A stretch of 59,395 nt of DNA from a virus, in IMG/VR virus record IMGVR_UViG_3300009285_006554, positions 1-59,395 of that record; one strand, 5' to 3'. The notes beneath the pieces are model-generated. The model was not told where the DNA came from. It saw nothing but the letters and a program-made list of their open reading frames with translations, and ran no database searches. Below are positions 8,025 to 15,642 of this stretch, piece by piece (the first letter of the stretch is position 1; each line of letters starts with the position of its first letter). The translations under genes were made by a program, and so were the position numbers.

Positions 8025-9233
8025 TTACCGGGGGTACACGTACCTCGAGTTCACAGATGCCCGCTTCGCCAGCCCCTGCACCAGCTTCAGTGACAGGTCC
8101 CTGATGGAAGGGGCGAGCATGGCCCCACCGGCCGCACCAGTCAGCCCGGCCAGGATGGCGGCCGCCTGCGGGTTCTTCCGGCTCGTCTCCGCGATGTGGG
8201 CCTGGTGCTGCAAGATCCCTTCCTTGAACTGGTCCGCCGTAGAGGGACCACCCCGGCGCTGCCTCATGTGCTCCCGCAGTCCCTCCAGACGCTGCTGCGC
8301 ATGCCTCTCGGAGAAGCTCTTGCCATCATTGCCGGTCTTCGCTGACAGACCCTGGACGCCCGCGAACGCCCCCGCCCCCAGCAGCGCTCCTACGATCCGC
8401 GCGGTCGTGTCGCTGTTCATGGCGCTGGTCTTCGTCTTCGCCCCCGCCGATACCCCCGGGGTCTTCGGCTTCGTCTTGTTGTTCAGCGCCCCCGCCGGCC
8501 CCACGGGGGGCTTCTGCGGGGCAGGCTGCGGTGCCATCTGCGGGGGGAGTGCGCCCGGAGGAGGTCCCGCCGGCGCGGGCTGCCCCCCCTGGGCAGCCAT
8601 GGGATTGACAGGCATCCCATCGGGCCCCACCTCCTGCGGCGGAGCCACGGCCGCCGGCTGCATCGGCATCGGCGGCTGATGCTGCAGGTCCGGAGGTGTC
8701 GGGTCCTGCATCGTCATGTTGATCAGGTTCTCCCGGTAGGCCTGCATGGCCTGGCGCAGCCGGACGGAGCTGTCCCGCACCGTCATGGCGTCCTCGCGAG
8801 CGGCGATGCTCTCCTGGGTGGCCTGCTCCTTGGCCATCTGCTCCTGCTGGATCTGCATCTGCAGCTGCTCTTGTGCCTGCGCCGCCTGCTCCTGGAGCTG
8901 TGTGAGCTCCTGCTGGGACTGGGAGGCCTGCTGCTCGGCGGCCTGCAGGGCGCCGGTGGCCTGCCCCAGACGCTCGTCCAGCACCTGGATGATGCGCTCC
9001 TTGGCCACCTCGTCCGCCTGAGCCTCTGTGGCCAACGCCTGCGGGTCGATCTCCGGCCGGGAGGGGCCGGGGAGCATGCTCTGCCCCCCACGCACCTTCA
9101 CGGGGGGGCCCTGCCCCTCGCCGACGTCCGGATTCACCTCGGTCACGTCCGCCGCGGATTTCTCCAGCAGCCCCGCGTAGAAGTGCACCGCGCTGGCGAG
9201 GGGGATATCGTGTCTGTCGCGAAAATCGGACAT
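8025..9233 (-). CDS. Coiled-coil, Gln- and Pro-rich virion protein
   Basis: A 402-residue protein in three parts. Residues about 60-165 are a Gln/Glu/Ala-rich coiled coil with many LQEQ and QEQ heptads. Residues about 170-260 are a Pro/Gly/Met-rich flexible linker. The C-terminal part is helical with two small-residue hydrophobic segments (IVGALLGAGAFAGVQG and AAAILAGLTGAAGGAMLAP). Near the N terminus is HFYAGLLEKSAAD, another example of the (E/D)-K-x-A element. It lies in the connector/neck part of the virion operon, four bases from the next gene. Function is not recognisable; an elongated internal virion protein is a fair inference. Confidence 0.6.
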   Translation of the reverse strand: MSDFRDRHDIPLASAVHFYAGLLEKSAADVTEVNPDVGEGQGPPVKVRGGQSMLPGPSRPEIDPQALATEAQADEVAKERIIQVLDERLGQATGALQAAEQQASQSQQELTQLQEQAAQAQEQLQMQIQQEQMAKEQATQESIAAREDAMTVRDSSVRLRQAMQAYRENLINMTMQDPTPPDLQHQPPMPMQPAAVAPPQEVGPDGMPVNPMAAQGGQPAPAGPPPGALPPQMAPQPAPQKPPVGPAGALNNKTKPKTPGVSAGAKTKTSAMNSDTTARIVGALLGAGAFAGVQGLSAKTGNDGKSFSERHAQQRLEGLREHMRQRRGGPSTADQFKEGILQHQAHIAETSRKNPQAAAILAGLTGAAGGAMLAPSIRDLSLKLVQGLAKRASVNSRYVYPR

Positions 9234-9236
9234 GGG

Positions 9237-9731
9237 CTACTCCTGGTACCCGATGGTGTAGGTGTCCCCGTTGTTCCCCTTCGTGCCGAACGTCACGATG
9301 GTTCGTACCCCTCCCGACAGCAGACACTTGTTGGCCCCCACCGTCCCACCATCCGGGAGACCCAGCAGGGGGATGGCGTCGGAGCCCCCTGCGACGTTGG
9401 CCAGCACATCGCCGTCGTAAACCAGCAGTAGACGGCTGAAGTCTCCACTGCTGAACGCAGCAATGCGCGCCGTGTTGCGTGGGATGGCAGGAGGGCCCGC
9501 GGAGCCGGTCTGCTCGTTGATCTGCTCCACGATCTGGTTGGCCAACAGACCAACCCCGTCCGGGTCGGAGAACGTCACCACCTTCGCCGGCGTGGTGAAG
9601 GTCAGCTGCATCCCATCCAGACCCTTGATGGGATCTCGGCGGGAGACGGCCAGTCGCCCAATGATGAGATCCTGCAGGAAGATCTCGGCCTCCTCACGAG
9701 AGCTGAACTCTTTCAAGTAGATCTTCGCCAT
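9237..9731 (-). CDS. Virion protein sharing the sheath repeat module
   Basis: A 164-residue beta-rich protein. Residues about 35-75 (LDGMQLTFTTPAKVVTF, then a helix ending QIVEQINEQ) match the module repeated in the tail sheath at 990-5060. This suggests that this small protein and the sheath insertions share one fold. The N terminus MAKIYLKEFSSREEAEIFLQ looks like a short alpha/beta start. It lies two bases after the preceding gene, and the start follows GGAGTCTGAG. I know of no named family; a connector or tail-tip subunit is possible. Confidence 0.6.
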   Translation of the reverse strand: MAKIYLKEFSSREEAEIFLQDLIIGRLAVSRRDPIKGLDGMQLTFTTPAKVVTFSDPDGVGLLANQIVEQINEQTGSAGPPAIPRNTARIAAFSSGDFSRLLLVYDGDVLANVAGGSDAIPLLGLPDGGTVGANKCLLSGGVRTIVTFGTKGNNGDTYTIGYQE

Positions 9732-9732
9732 C

Positions 9733-10251
9733 TCAGACTCCTGTCACGTTGACGAGGTTCTGCACCAGCCACAGCTCGGAGTGGACCCCCTCCTCCCCCA
9801 AGATCTCCTCGATGTTCATGGCCCGCTTCACGTTCTCCTTGTCCCGCTGGTACGTCTGCTGGAAGTAGGTGAGCCACTGTATAAGCTGCGGCCCCCGGTC
9901 GGACACGGAGACGGAGACCCCCCCATCGGAGTAGTTCAGCCTGTTCCGGTCCTGCAGCATAGCCAGGGATTCGAGGAGAGCGATGGTAGTGCCATACCGG
10001 CACAGCCGGCTCAGCCCCTGCTGCAGGAGCTGCTCCAGCGTGTAGTAGCCGAGGAAGGGAGGGGTCCCGCTGAAATCCGAAAGGAAGTCGACGATGGCCC
10101 AGATGATCATCCGGTCGCTGTGCTCCTCCCCCGTGATGAGCCGGTTGAGGTGTGGATGATCACGCAGGAACGTCCGCATGCCGTGCACGAACCAGATGAA
10201 CTGGTCGGACAGCCCGGACACCCCATCAAGGCTCGGCAACTGCGCTGTCAC
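9733..10251 (-). CDS. Helical virion-operon protein, candidate neck subunit
   Basis: A 172-residue mainly helical soluble protein. Visible landmarks are an aromatic N-terminal helix (SDQFIWFVHGMRTFLRDHP), a central hydrophobic helix pair, and the segment NRLNYSDGGVSVSVSDRG, a beta hairpin that could mediate subunit contact. There are no catalytic motifs, cysteines or membrane segments. It lies between capsid-side and tail-side genes, two bases upstream of the next gene, so a head-tail joining function is plausible from position only. I do not recognise the family. Confidence 0.55.
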   Translation of the reverse strand: MTAQLPSLDGVSGLSDQFIWFVHGMRTFLRDHPHLNRLITGEEHSDRMIIWAIVDFLSDFSGTPPFLGYYTLEQLLQQGLSRLCRYGTTIALLESLAMLQDRNRLNYSDGGVSVSVSDRGPQLIQWLTYFQQTYQRDKENVKRAMNIEEILGEEGVHSELWLVQNLVNVTGV

Positions 10252-10276
10252 AGGCTACTCCTCGGAAGGAACCCCC

Positions 10277-10597
10277 CTACGTGGGGGTATCCTTCTTCTT
10301 GTCCTTCTTGTCCTTGTCCTTCGTGTCCTTGTTTGGCGCTGGGGGAGCGATCTCCACGACGGCGACGGGGGCCTCCCCCACCGGAGCGGGGGCTGGCGTC
10401 GGTGCAGTCACCGCCGGAGCCGGAACGTCCGGGGGGGTCTCCACGTAGGGGATCTCCAGGGGCCCACCGTTGTCCACGGACAGTGCCAGAGCGCGGGGGC
10501 TGAGGGCCACCGAGTCCGGGACGTCCACGATGGCACCGCCGTCGATCCCATCCCGGCCGAGCGGCATCCACTCTTTTGCGCGGTTCTTGACCTTCAT
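10277..10597 (-). CDS. Small hypothetical protein with Pro/Ala linker and Lys/Asp tail
   Basis: A 106-residue protein. Residues 1-55 form a small folded region (KEWMPLGRDGIDGGAIVDVP). Residues about 56-88 are almost all Pro, Ala, Val and Thr, and the end is a highly charged KDTKDKDKKDKKKD tail. Such tails bind nucleic acid or capsid lattice in some phage proteins, but that is only an analogy. It is encoded directly downstream of the acidic-N-terminal protein in the capsid-to-connector interval; the start follows AAGGAGTAGCCG. No family recognised. Confidence 0.5.
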   Translation of the reverse strand: MKVKNRAKEWMPLGRDGIDGGAIVDVPDSVALSPRALALSVDNGGPLEIPYVETPPDVPAPAVTAPTPAPAPVGEAPVAVVEIAPPAPNKDTKDKDKKDKKKDTPT

Positions 10598-10600
10598 CGG

Positions 10601-11272
10601 CTACTCCTTGTCATCCTTGAAGCCCGTGCTTCCGGACCCCTCAGCGGGGGGGCGCCGGGGCACCCCGTGGCGCTTCACCTTGGGTGCGTTTTCTCCGGGG
10701 CTGTGCCCAATCTTTTCGGTCCCCACCCCGAAGTCGGCCTGCTTGACCTTCCCCCCCGCCCAGCGGTCCAGCAGGTCCTGAACCTGCTCATAGGTCAGGG
10801 ACCCGCGCTGATCGAGGGACGCGACGGCCGTCCCGAGGTCGATCATGTGCAGGAGCTGGGGGCCGGACTTGACCGCCAGCTCTCTGGACAGCCTGGTGCT
10901 CTGCCCCCGCAGGATCCGCCGCCCGGCGATGTACTGCTTGAAGCGGTGCGCGGTGGGGGAGACCATGCGGTGCAACCGCGTGTCCCGCCGGCGGACGACG
11001 TTCTTGACCCAGAGGCCATCCACCTCCCGGGCCTTCTCATCGTCCTCCCGTTCATCCACCGGGGGGTCCTCCTCAGCAGGGGGAGGGTCCTCCTCGACCG
11101 CGGCTTGGGGAGGGTACTCGGAGTCCTCGGGGGCCTCGAAGTTCTCCTCCTCAAACTCCTCGACCGGGAGATCTCCCTCCACAGAGGGGGGCTGGACCTC
11201 CGAGGGGTCCTGCGCCTTGGCGGCCACCGCGCTGGGGCGCAGCGGCGGGTTGGGGGAAGGTTTCCTCGCCAT
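10601..11272 (-). CDS. Virion-operon protein with acidic N-terminal tail
   Basis: A protein of about 223 residues encoded just after the major capsid gene. I chose the ATG at 11272 because CGGAGG lies six bases upstream; ATG at 11275 and a GTG at 11290 are alternatives. Residues about 25-85 are very rich in Glu, Asp and Pro. A basic helical domain follows (VKNVVRRRDTRLHRMVSPTA, then an H-R-F-K-Q-Y-I-A-G helix). The end is again disordered and basic. Genes downstream of a capsid protein often encode head-completion factors; here that remains inference. Confidence 0.55.
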   Translation of the reverse strand: MARKPSPNPPLRPSAVAAKAQDPSEVQPPSVEGDLPVEEFEEENFEAPEDSEYPPQAAVEEDPPPAEEDPPVDEREDDEKAREVDGLWVKNVVRRRDTRLHRMVSPTAHRFKQYIAGRRILRGQSTRLSRELAVKSGPQLLHMIDLGTAVASLDQRGSLTYEQVQDLLDRWAGGKVKQADFGVGTEKIGHSPGENAPKVKRHGVPRRPPAEGSGSTGFKDDKE

Positions 11273-11275
11273 CAT

Positions 11276-11402
11276 AGGCCTCCGTGTCACATCACGATGT
11301 TACAGGCGCTGTGCGCCTTCTGTGAAGCGTTAGCTTGCCCCCGCGGGCAGCGGGTGGCGGGCGCCACCAGACATACCCGCGGGGGGTTCGCGGTAGCCGA
11401 GG
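11276..11402 (-). other. Hairpin-dense leader between capsid gene and next gene
   Basis: About 127 bases without a gene. On the minus strand it holds several strong inverted repeats in a row: GGTAGCC/GGCTACC overlapping the capsid stop codon (11391-11406), GTGGCG/CGCCAC, CCCGCGG/CCGCGGG and GGCGC/GCGCC. None is followed by a T run, so it is not a standard terminator. It may be an attenuator or RNA-processing/stability element that lets capsid mRNA accumulate over downstream message. Confidence 0.45.
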
Positions 11403-12530
11403 CTACCAGGTGGAGATCTGCGGGAAGTGCAGGCCCTTGTCCACCTTGTTGTTGACGGCCCCCAGCTCCTCCTCCTCCTTGGGGATGCAGTAGCTCTTCA
11501 GGGAGTCGCTGTCGTTGACCGTGGCGTCGCAGGAGTACAGCTCCACCTTCCGGATGCCGGCGATGTTCACCAGCCCCATGGCGATGTCCTCCCAGCACTG
11601 CCAGGTGATCAAGTTCGCGATCTTGTCGATGTAGAACTTGGTCTTGTTGAGGATGTAGAAGCGGCCCAGGAACTCGGGCTTGGCGAAGCCGTAGAGGTTG
11701 CCCGGCCTCAGGATGTCGGTCTTGATGGTGCGGGTGTAGTTGCGCCCCAGCAGGGTGTTGTACTTGTAGCCGTCCACCGCGGTCTCGGACTGGAGCTTGT
11801 CGCCGAAGTCCTCGACGGTCCACTGCAGGACGTCGTCGTAGTCGACTTCGGTCATCAGCACCATCTCCATGCGGAGGTACCGCCCGTCCATCATCTTGAA
11901 CAGGTTGACCAGGTCCGGCCGCTGCATCGCGAACGGGACGTAGGTCTCGGTGGTGGCCACCCGGGCGAGCTCGCCCTTGCGGACGGAGAACTCGACCGGC
12001 GGGGTGGCGCCCTGCAGCGCGGTGGCGTTGAGTGCCGGCGCGATGCTCACGCCGTTGGCCTCGGCCTGCAGCGCCTGGACGGCGGCTTCACAGTGGCGCA
12101 GGAACTCCCGGTCCTCGATCTCCTGGATGTCCTTGCCGGAGTTCTCCTCGATGATCTTGGTGATCGGCATGTCGCCGTACACCAGGAGCTCCTGCTCGTA
12201 CTTCTCGAACTTCTCGCTGGAGATGGTGAAGAAGGGGATCTCGCACCGCGCGGCCCGGATCAGCCGGGTCTGGGGGCGCCCGCGGAAGGTCATCACCATG
12301 GCACGGCTGTTGGGCTCGATGAACTCCATCTTGACCATCGTGTCATGCTGGGTGGAGATCTGGCACTCGCTCCGGCCCACGGGCTTGGGCGGGATGATCT
12401 TGCGGGCGAAGCTCTCCTCGCGGAGGCGGTCCCGGATCCAGTCGCCAGCCAGCGAGGCGATCTTCTCCTTGCCGGCGTCGGTGTCCAGCTTCTGGGAAAA
12501 CAGCTCGATAACGTCCTGTCCTCTGGTCAT
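11403..12530 (-). CDS. Major capsid protein (HK97-type, inferred)
   Basis: A 375-residue protein that I take to be the main shell subunit. Support is the size and the order protease, scaffold-like protein, small beta-rich protein, this gene. It also has the pattern of an HK97-fold protein: a helical N-terminal arm (residues 1-50), a long segment with Arg-rich beta strands (MVMTFRGRPQTRLIRAARCE), a spine helix region (IQEIEDREFLRHCEAAVQAL), and a beta-rich C-terminal half with TKFYIDKIANLITWQCWEDI. It begins behind GGAGGCCGCC. No cleavage site is obvious, but KEKIASLAGDW near residue 22 matches the recurring K-I-A element and could mark removal of an N-terminal segment. Confidence 0.75.
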   Translation of the reverse strand: MTRGQDVIELFSQKLDTDAGKEKIASLAGDWIRDRLREESFARKIIPPKPVGRSECQISTQHDTMVKMEFIEPNSRAMVMTFRGRPQTRLIRAARCEIPFFTISSEKFEKYEQELLVYGDMPITKIIEENSGKDIQEIEDREFLRHCEAAVQALQAEANGVSIAPALNATALQGATPPVEFSVRKGELARVATTETYVPFAMQRPDLVNLFKMMDGRYLRMEMVLMTEVDYDDVLQWTVEDFGDKLQSETAVDGYKYNTLLGRNYTRTIKTDILRPGNLYGFAKPEFLGRFYILNKTKFYIDKIANLITWQCWEDIAMGLVNIAGIRKVELYSCDATVNDSDSLKSYCIPKEEEELGAVNNKVDKGLHFPQISTW

Positions 12531-12540
12531 GGCGGCCTCC

Positions 12541-13011
12541 TTAACCCAGGGTCCTGATGAAGCGGAGCCACCCGCCGTTGTTGGTGGGCGTCCGGAGCAG
12601 GCGGCCGACGACCTCGGCGGCCCCGGCGTGCACCTTGAGACCCGCCCTGGTCTTGCCGTCGTAGGTCACGCTGGCGGCCATCAGCTTGCAGCCCAGGACC
12701 CAGGCCCCCGCCGGGTCGATGATCAGGGACTCGGCGCTGTAGGGGCCCATGAAGAGGATCGGCGCCTTCTTCGCGGCCTGCATGTCGGTGCGCCCCTTCT
12801 CGCCGTACACGGCGAAGGGGATGATGGTGCCCGTGGTGGTGCGCGCCATCTTCTTGTCCTTCGACCCGGAGGTGTACTCCAGCCACTCCCCCATCAGCAG
12901 GGGGTTGGTGTCGTTCGGGTCGAAGAGCGACTCGTCCGTCAGGCTCTCATCCCGCACCTCCACCAGGCTGGCGGGGGTGATGAGCCGGAAGGTCTCAGTG
13001 TAGATTCCCAT
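12541..13011 (-). CDS. Candidate capsid decoration/stabilisation protein
   Basis: A 156-residue, all-beta-looking protein encoded ten bases upstream of the major capsid gene. Strand-rich segments include LLMGEWLEYTSGSKDKKMAR and TTGTIIPFAVYGEKGRTDMQ, and the end GGWLRFIRTLG is short and apolar. Small beta proteins encoded next to the capsid gene often trim the shell surface, as lambda gpD does, which is the basis for the call. No sequence motif proves it. Start ATG follows AAGGAGAGCAAC. Confidence 0.55.
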   Translation of the reverse strand: MGIYTETFRLITPASLVEVRDESLTDESLFDPNDTNPLLMGEWLEYTSGSKDKKMARTTTGTIIPFAVYGEKGRTDMQAAKKAPILFMGPYSAESLIIDPAGAWVLGCKLMAASVTYDGKTRAGLKVHAGAAEVVGRLLRTPTNNGGWLRFIRTLG

Positions 13012-13046
13012 GTTGCTCTCCTTGGTTCCTTGTCAGGTGTCCTTCC

Positions 13047-13445
13047 TCAGCCGAGGATGTAGCTCTCCAGTGCGTTGCCGGAGATCGCCGAGGGGCCATC
13101 ACCGCCCCTCCCGGTGCCTCCGCGCTCCTCCAGGTCCCCCAGGGAGCCGTCGGGGCCGAGCAGATGCACGGCGCTCTCCAGCGTCTCCAGGGGGGTCCCC
13201 GCCTCGACCGCCTCGTTGATGGAGGCGACCTTCTCCTCCACGGTGCGGCCGAGTGCGAAGACGTTGCGCCCGTGCGCGGCCTGGGCGACCTTCTCCACCC
13301 GCTCGTGGCGCCGGTACCGATCCAGCTCACCCTCGAGAGAGGCGATCTTCTCCAGCGCCTCGTCCCGCTCGGACGCCAGGGAGCGGAGCATGCCCGGCAT
13401 GGCCTGCAGGAGCCTCGCGACCTTCACGCCGCTGATCTTGTTCAT
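13047..13445 (-). CDS. Helical virion protein with coiled coil and EKIAS/EKVAS motifs
   Basis: A 132-residue protein starting MNKISGVKVARLLQAM; the ATG overlaps the stop of the upstream gene, so translation is probably coupled. Residues about 20-50 are a coiled coil (SERDEALEKIASLEGELDRY). The motif (E/D)-K-(I/V)-A occurs three times in 60 residues (LEKIAS, VEKVAQ, EEKVAS). It lies between the candidate scaffold and the decoration/capsid genes. It may be an inner-core or scaffold-associated protein; family unknown. Confidence 0.6.
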   Translation of the reverse strand: MNKISGVKVARLLQAMPGMLRSLASERDEALEKIASLEGELDRYRRHERVEKVAQAAHGRNVFALGRTVEEKVASINEAVEAGTPLETLESAVHLLGPDGSLGDLEERGGTGRGGDGPSAISGNALESYILG

Positions 13446-14482
13446 CACAGGCCTCCTCGCATCTGGTGTACAGCCTCGGCGCGGCTCACCACCTTCTGGG
13501 CCTTGGCGCGCTCCTCCGGGTCCGCGCTGGGGTCCATGGCGATGCTGGCGCACTTGGCCAGGTACGTCCGGAACGCCGCCCTCTGGAGCGAGGCGATCTT
13601 CGCCCCTGCGGCGTTCGTGTTGTCCAGCGCCTGGTGCAGCGTACTGTCGCCGGCCTTGCGCTGGGCGTCCTCGTGGAGCAGCCCGGCCACCGGCCCCAGG
13701 TTGACCTTGTGCTGCGCGTCCCGCTTGGTGGCGTCGATGGCGGCCTGGTTGCTGGACACCATCGCCCGCGCCGCACCGGCCACGGGGGGGACACCCGGGA
13801 CGTTCTCCCCCGTCTCCTCACCGGAGAAGGGGGCGGCGGGGCCCGCCGAGAAGCTGGCGCCGTTGTCCTCCGCGGTCTTCACGCGGCTCCCGAGGATGCG
13901 AGAGAAGCGGAGGGTGGCCTGGACCTCCTTGCCGGAAGCGGTGTCAGAGACCCCCTCCTGGAGGTTGGCCAGGACAGAACCGGCGCCAGCAGCGTCGTTC
14001 AGGTCGTTGGCCATCAGGGTGCGCTTGGAGCCCGGCGCGGACGAGTCCATGCCGGGGTTCATGGGCAGCTGCTGCTTGGCCTGCCCCTGGTTGGTGCCGG
14101 GGGCGGACCCCGCGGCGCTTGTTTCGTGGATGGGGAGGGTGCCCGGCCCCATGGCCGGACCGGCGGTCTGGGCGCCACCAGCAGCAGTCATCTCCGACGC
14201 GACCTTGTCCCAGTCGACGTCGGCGCTGTTGTTGATGATGTAGTCCAGAGCGGAAGCCACCTTCTCCGCCACTTCCGTCGGGGGACCCTTCGTCTCGCCG
14301 TCCTTCTTCTTCTCCTTCTCGGCAGGGTCCTCCTTCTTCGGCGGCGTGCCCTTGCGCTCTTCCGGCGGGGTTCCCTTCCCGTCGGCGGCGCTGGCCGCGG
14401 CCTCCTCCGCCAGCTTGGTCCGCTCGAGCCCCTCGTTCAGGGCCCCGCGGATGATCTCGGTAAGCGTGGGCGGATGGCGCAT
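13445..14482 (-). CDS. Low-complexity candidate scaffold or internal head protein
   Basis: A 345-residue, largely disordered protein rich in Ala, Gly, Lys, Glu and Pro. Residues about 35-70 are a Lys/Glu/Pro stretch with a repeated KGTPPEERKGTPPKK pattern. EKVASALDY and DKVASEM follow near residues 73-100. The C-terminal part is helical (KIASLQRAAFRTYLAKCASI). Position between the prohead protease and the capsid protein, and the charged low-complexity composition, fit a scaffold or core protein degraded during maturation. That is inference from gene order. Start ATG follows AAAGGAGAGAAC. Confidence 0.55.
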   Translation of the reverse strand: MRHPPTLTEIIRGALNEGLERTKLAEEAAASAADGKGTPPEERKGTPPKKEDPAEKEKKKDGETKGPPTEVAEKVASALDYIINNSADVDWDKVASEMTAAGGAQTAGPAMGPGTLPIHETSAAGSAPGTNQGQAKQQLPMNPGMDSSAPGSKRTLMANDLNDAAGAGSVLANLQEGVSDTASGKEVQATLRFSRILGSRVKTAEDNGASFSAGPAAPFSGEETGENVPGVPPVAGAARAMVSSNQAAIDATKRDAQHKVNLGPVAGLLHEDAQRKAGDSTLHQALDNTNAAGAKIASLQRAAFRTYLAKCASIAMDPSADPEERAKAQKVVSRAEAVHQMRGGL

Positions 14483-14492
14483 GTTCTCTCCT

Positions 14493-14771
14493 TTACGACG
14501 ACACAGTGGGTGGGGGCGTCGCCGACTTCTGCCCGTTGGTGATCTTTCCCGCGCCGGAGTTGTACTTCACCGGCGCGGGGGCCGCTGCGGCCGTCATCCC
14601 CGGGGGCTTGAGGCCCCCACCCAGGTTGACCGGTTTGGCTGCTGCTATCCTCGTCGTGGGCACGGAGACCTTCCCGGCGAACGCCTTGACGTTGAACGCC
14701 TGGGGGCCAATGAGCCCCCCGATCTTGGCGAGCTCGTCTTGGAAGGCCTTCCGTGCCACAGCGAAGTTCAC
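14493..14771 (-). CDS. Small virion protein with N-terminal AFQDELAKIG motif
   Basis: A 92-residue protein starting MNFAVARKAFQDELAKIGGL. The motif has the same spacing as AFHDELEKIS at 5814-6170 and AFRDELEKQA at 38015-38869. The remaining 70 residues are Ala/Pro/Gly/Lys-rich and look unstructured (for example KPPGMTAAAAPAPVKYNSGA). It is encoded one base after the preceding gene in the prehead part of the virion operon. A very short protein that is little more than the motif plus a tail is useful evidence that the motif itself is functional, perhaps as a capsid-targeting signal. Confidence 0.6.
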   Translation of the reverse strand: MNFAVARKAFQDELAKIGGLIGPQAFNVKAFAGKVSVPTTRIAAAKPVNLGGGLKPPGMTAAAAPAPVKYNSGAGKITNGQKSATPPPTVSS

Positions 14772-14772
14772 A

Positions 14773-15570
14773 TCAGCCTCCGATGATCTGGTAACCGGCC
14801 GCCTCCAGCATGTCCAGGGCCGCCTCGTCGAGCCCCGCGGTCTTGTCCAGCTCGAGGTCGTACCCGGCCTCCTCCAGCATCTCCAGCGCGCGGAGAGCCA
14901 CAGCGTCCTCGTTGAGGGAGCTCTCCTTCCTCAGCGCGCGGTAGCCACCGTAGCCGGCCCCACCGAGGGCGGCGGCGCCGCCGCCCACGATGCCGGCACC
15001 CTTCAGGGCACCCACGATGCCCGCGCGGCGCTCGCGGCGCGCGTTGTTCGCCACTGCGTTGCCCTGGCGCATCAAGGATACACCCTCACCGGAGCTCATG
15101 TTCGCACTCATCTTCGCGGCACCCTTGGCGATCCGCTTCTTGGCCTTGGACAGGGCACCCTGAGCGCGTGCAGACTGCGCCATGCGGGACGGGGCCTCCC
15201 GGACCAGCTGTGCAGCACGGCCCGGGGCGTTCTTCAGGGACTGGATGAGGCTGCCCACGGTGCGATCCTTGATGCCGGCCTGCTTCTGGATCTCGGTCAT
15301 CTCGGCCACGTAGGCGTGGGCCATGGCCCGGCCCATCATGTCGGCCTCGGCCAGCTTGTCCATGCCCCCATCGCCAGCCTGCTCGGGGCTGGTGATGTAG
15401 TTGTAGATCTCCACGACGTCGTCGTCGGACAGGGTGTTGGGGTCGACGTTGGCTTCCTTGCAGAAGTCCATGACCAGCTCGGCGGCAGCCAGCTTGTCCA
15501 TGGACTCCTCGTCCGCGTTGATGCCCAGGTTGTCGGCGGTGTTGTACAGCTCGGCCAGGTACGGATCCAT
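14773..15570 (-). CDS. Helical virion protein with repeated MDKLA and EAGY elements
   Basis: A 265-residue protein. The N-terminal 100 residues contain ESMDKLAAAELVMDFCKEA and GGMDKLAEADMMGRAMAHAY, two copies of an M-D-K-L-A element before a helix. The middle is strongly basic (SKAKKRIAKGAAKMSANMSS). A Gly/Ala-rich hydrophobic helix follows (IVGALKGAGIVGGGAAALGG). The C terminus carries two copies of a LEMLEEAGYDLEL-like unit (LDMLEAAGYQIIGG is the second). It is encoded just downstream of the prohead protease. No family recognised; an internal capsid protein is plausible. Confidence 0.6.
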   Translation of the reverse strand: MDPYLAELYNTADNLGINADEESMDKLAAAELVMDFCKEANVDPNTLSDDDVVEIYNYITSPEQAGDGGMDKLAEADMMGRAMAHAYVAEMTEIQKQAGIKDRTVGSLIQSLKNAPGRAAQLVREAPSRMAQSARAQGALSKAKKRIAKGAAKMSANMSSGEGVSLMRQGNAVANNARRERRAGIVGALKGAGIVGGGAAALGGAGYGGYRALRKESSLNEDAVALRALEMLEEAGYDLELDKTAGLDEAALDMLEAAGYQIIGG

Positions 15571-15642
15571 AGTTCTCTCCTCTTCTTTTGGGTGGGGGCC
15601 GCGTCTTCGGGGCGGGGAAGGCCCCTGGCAGGCACCTAGATG

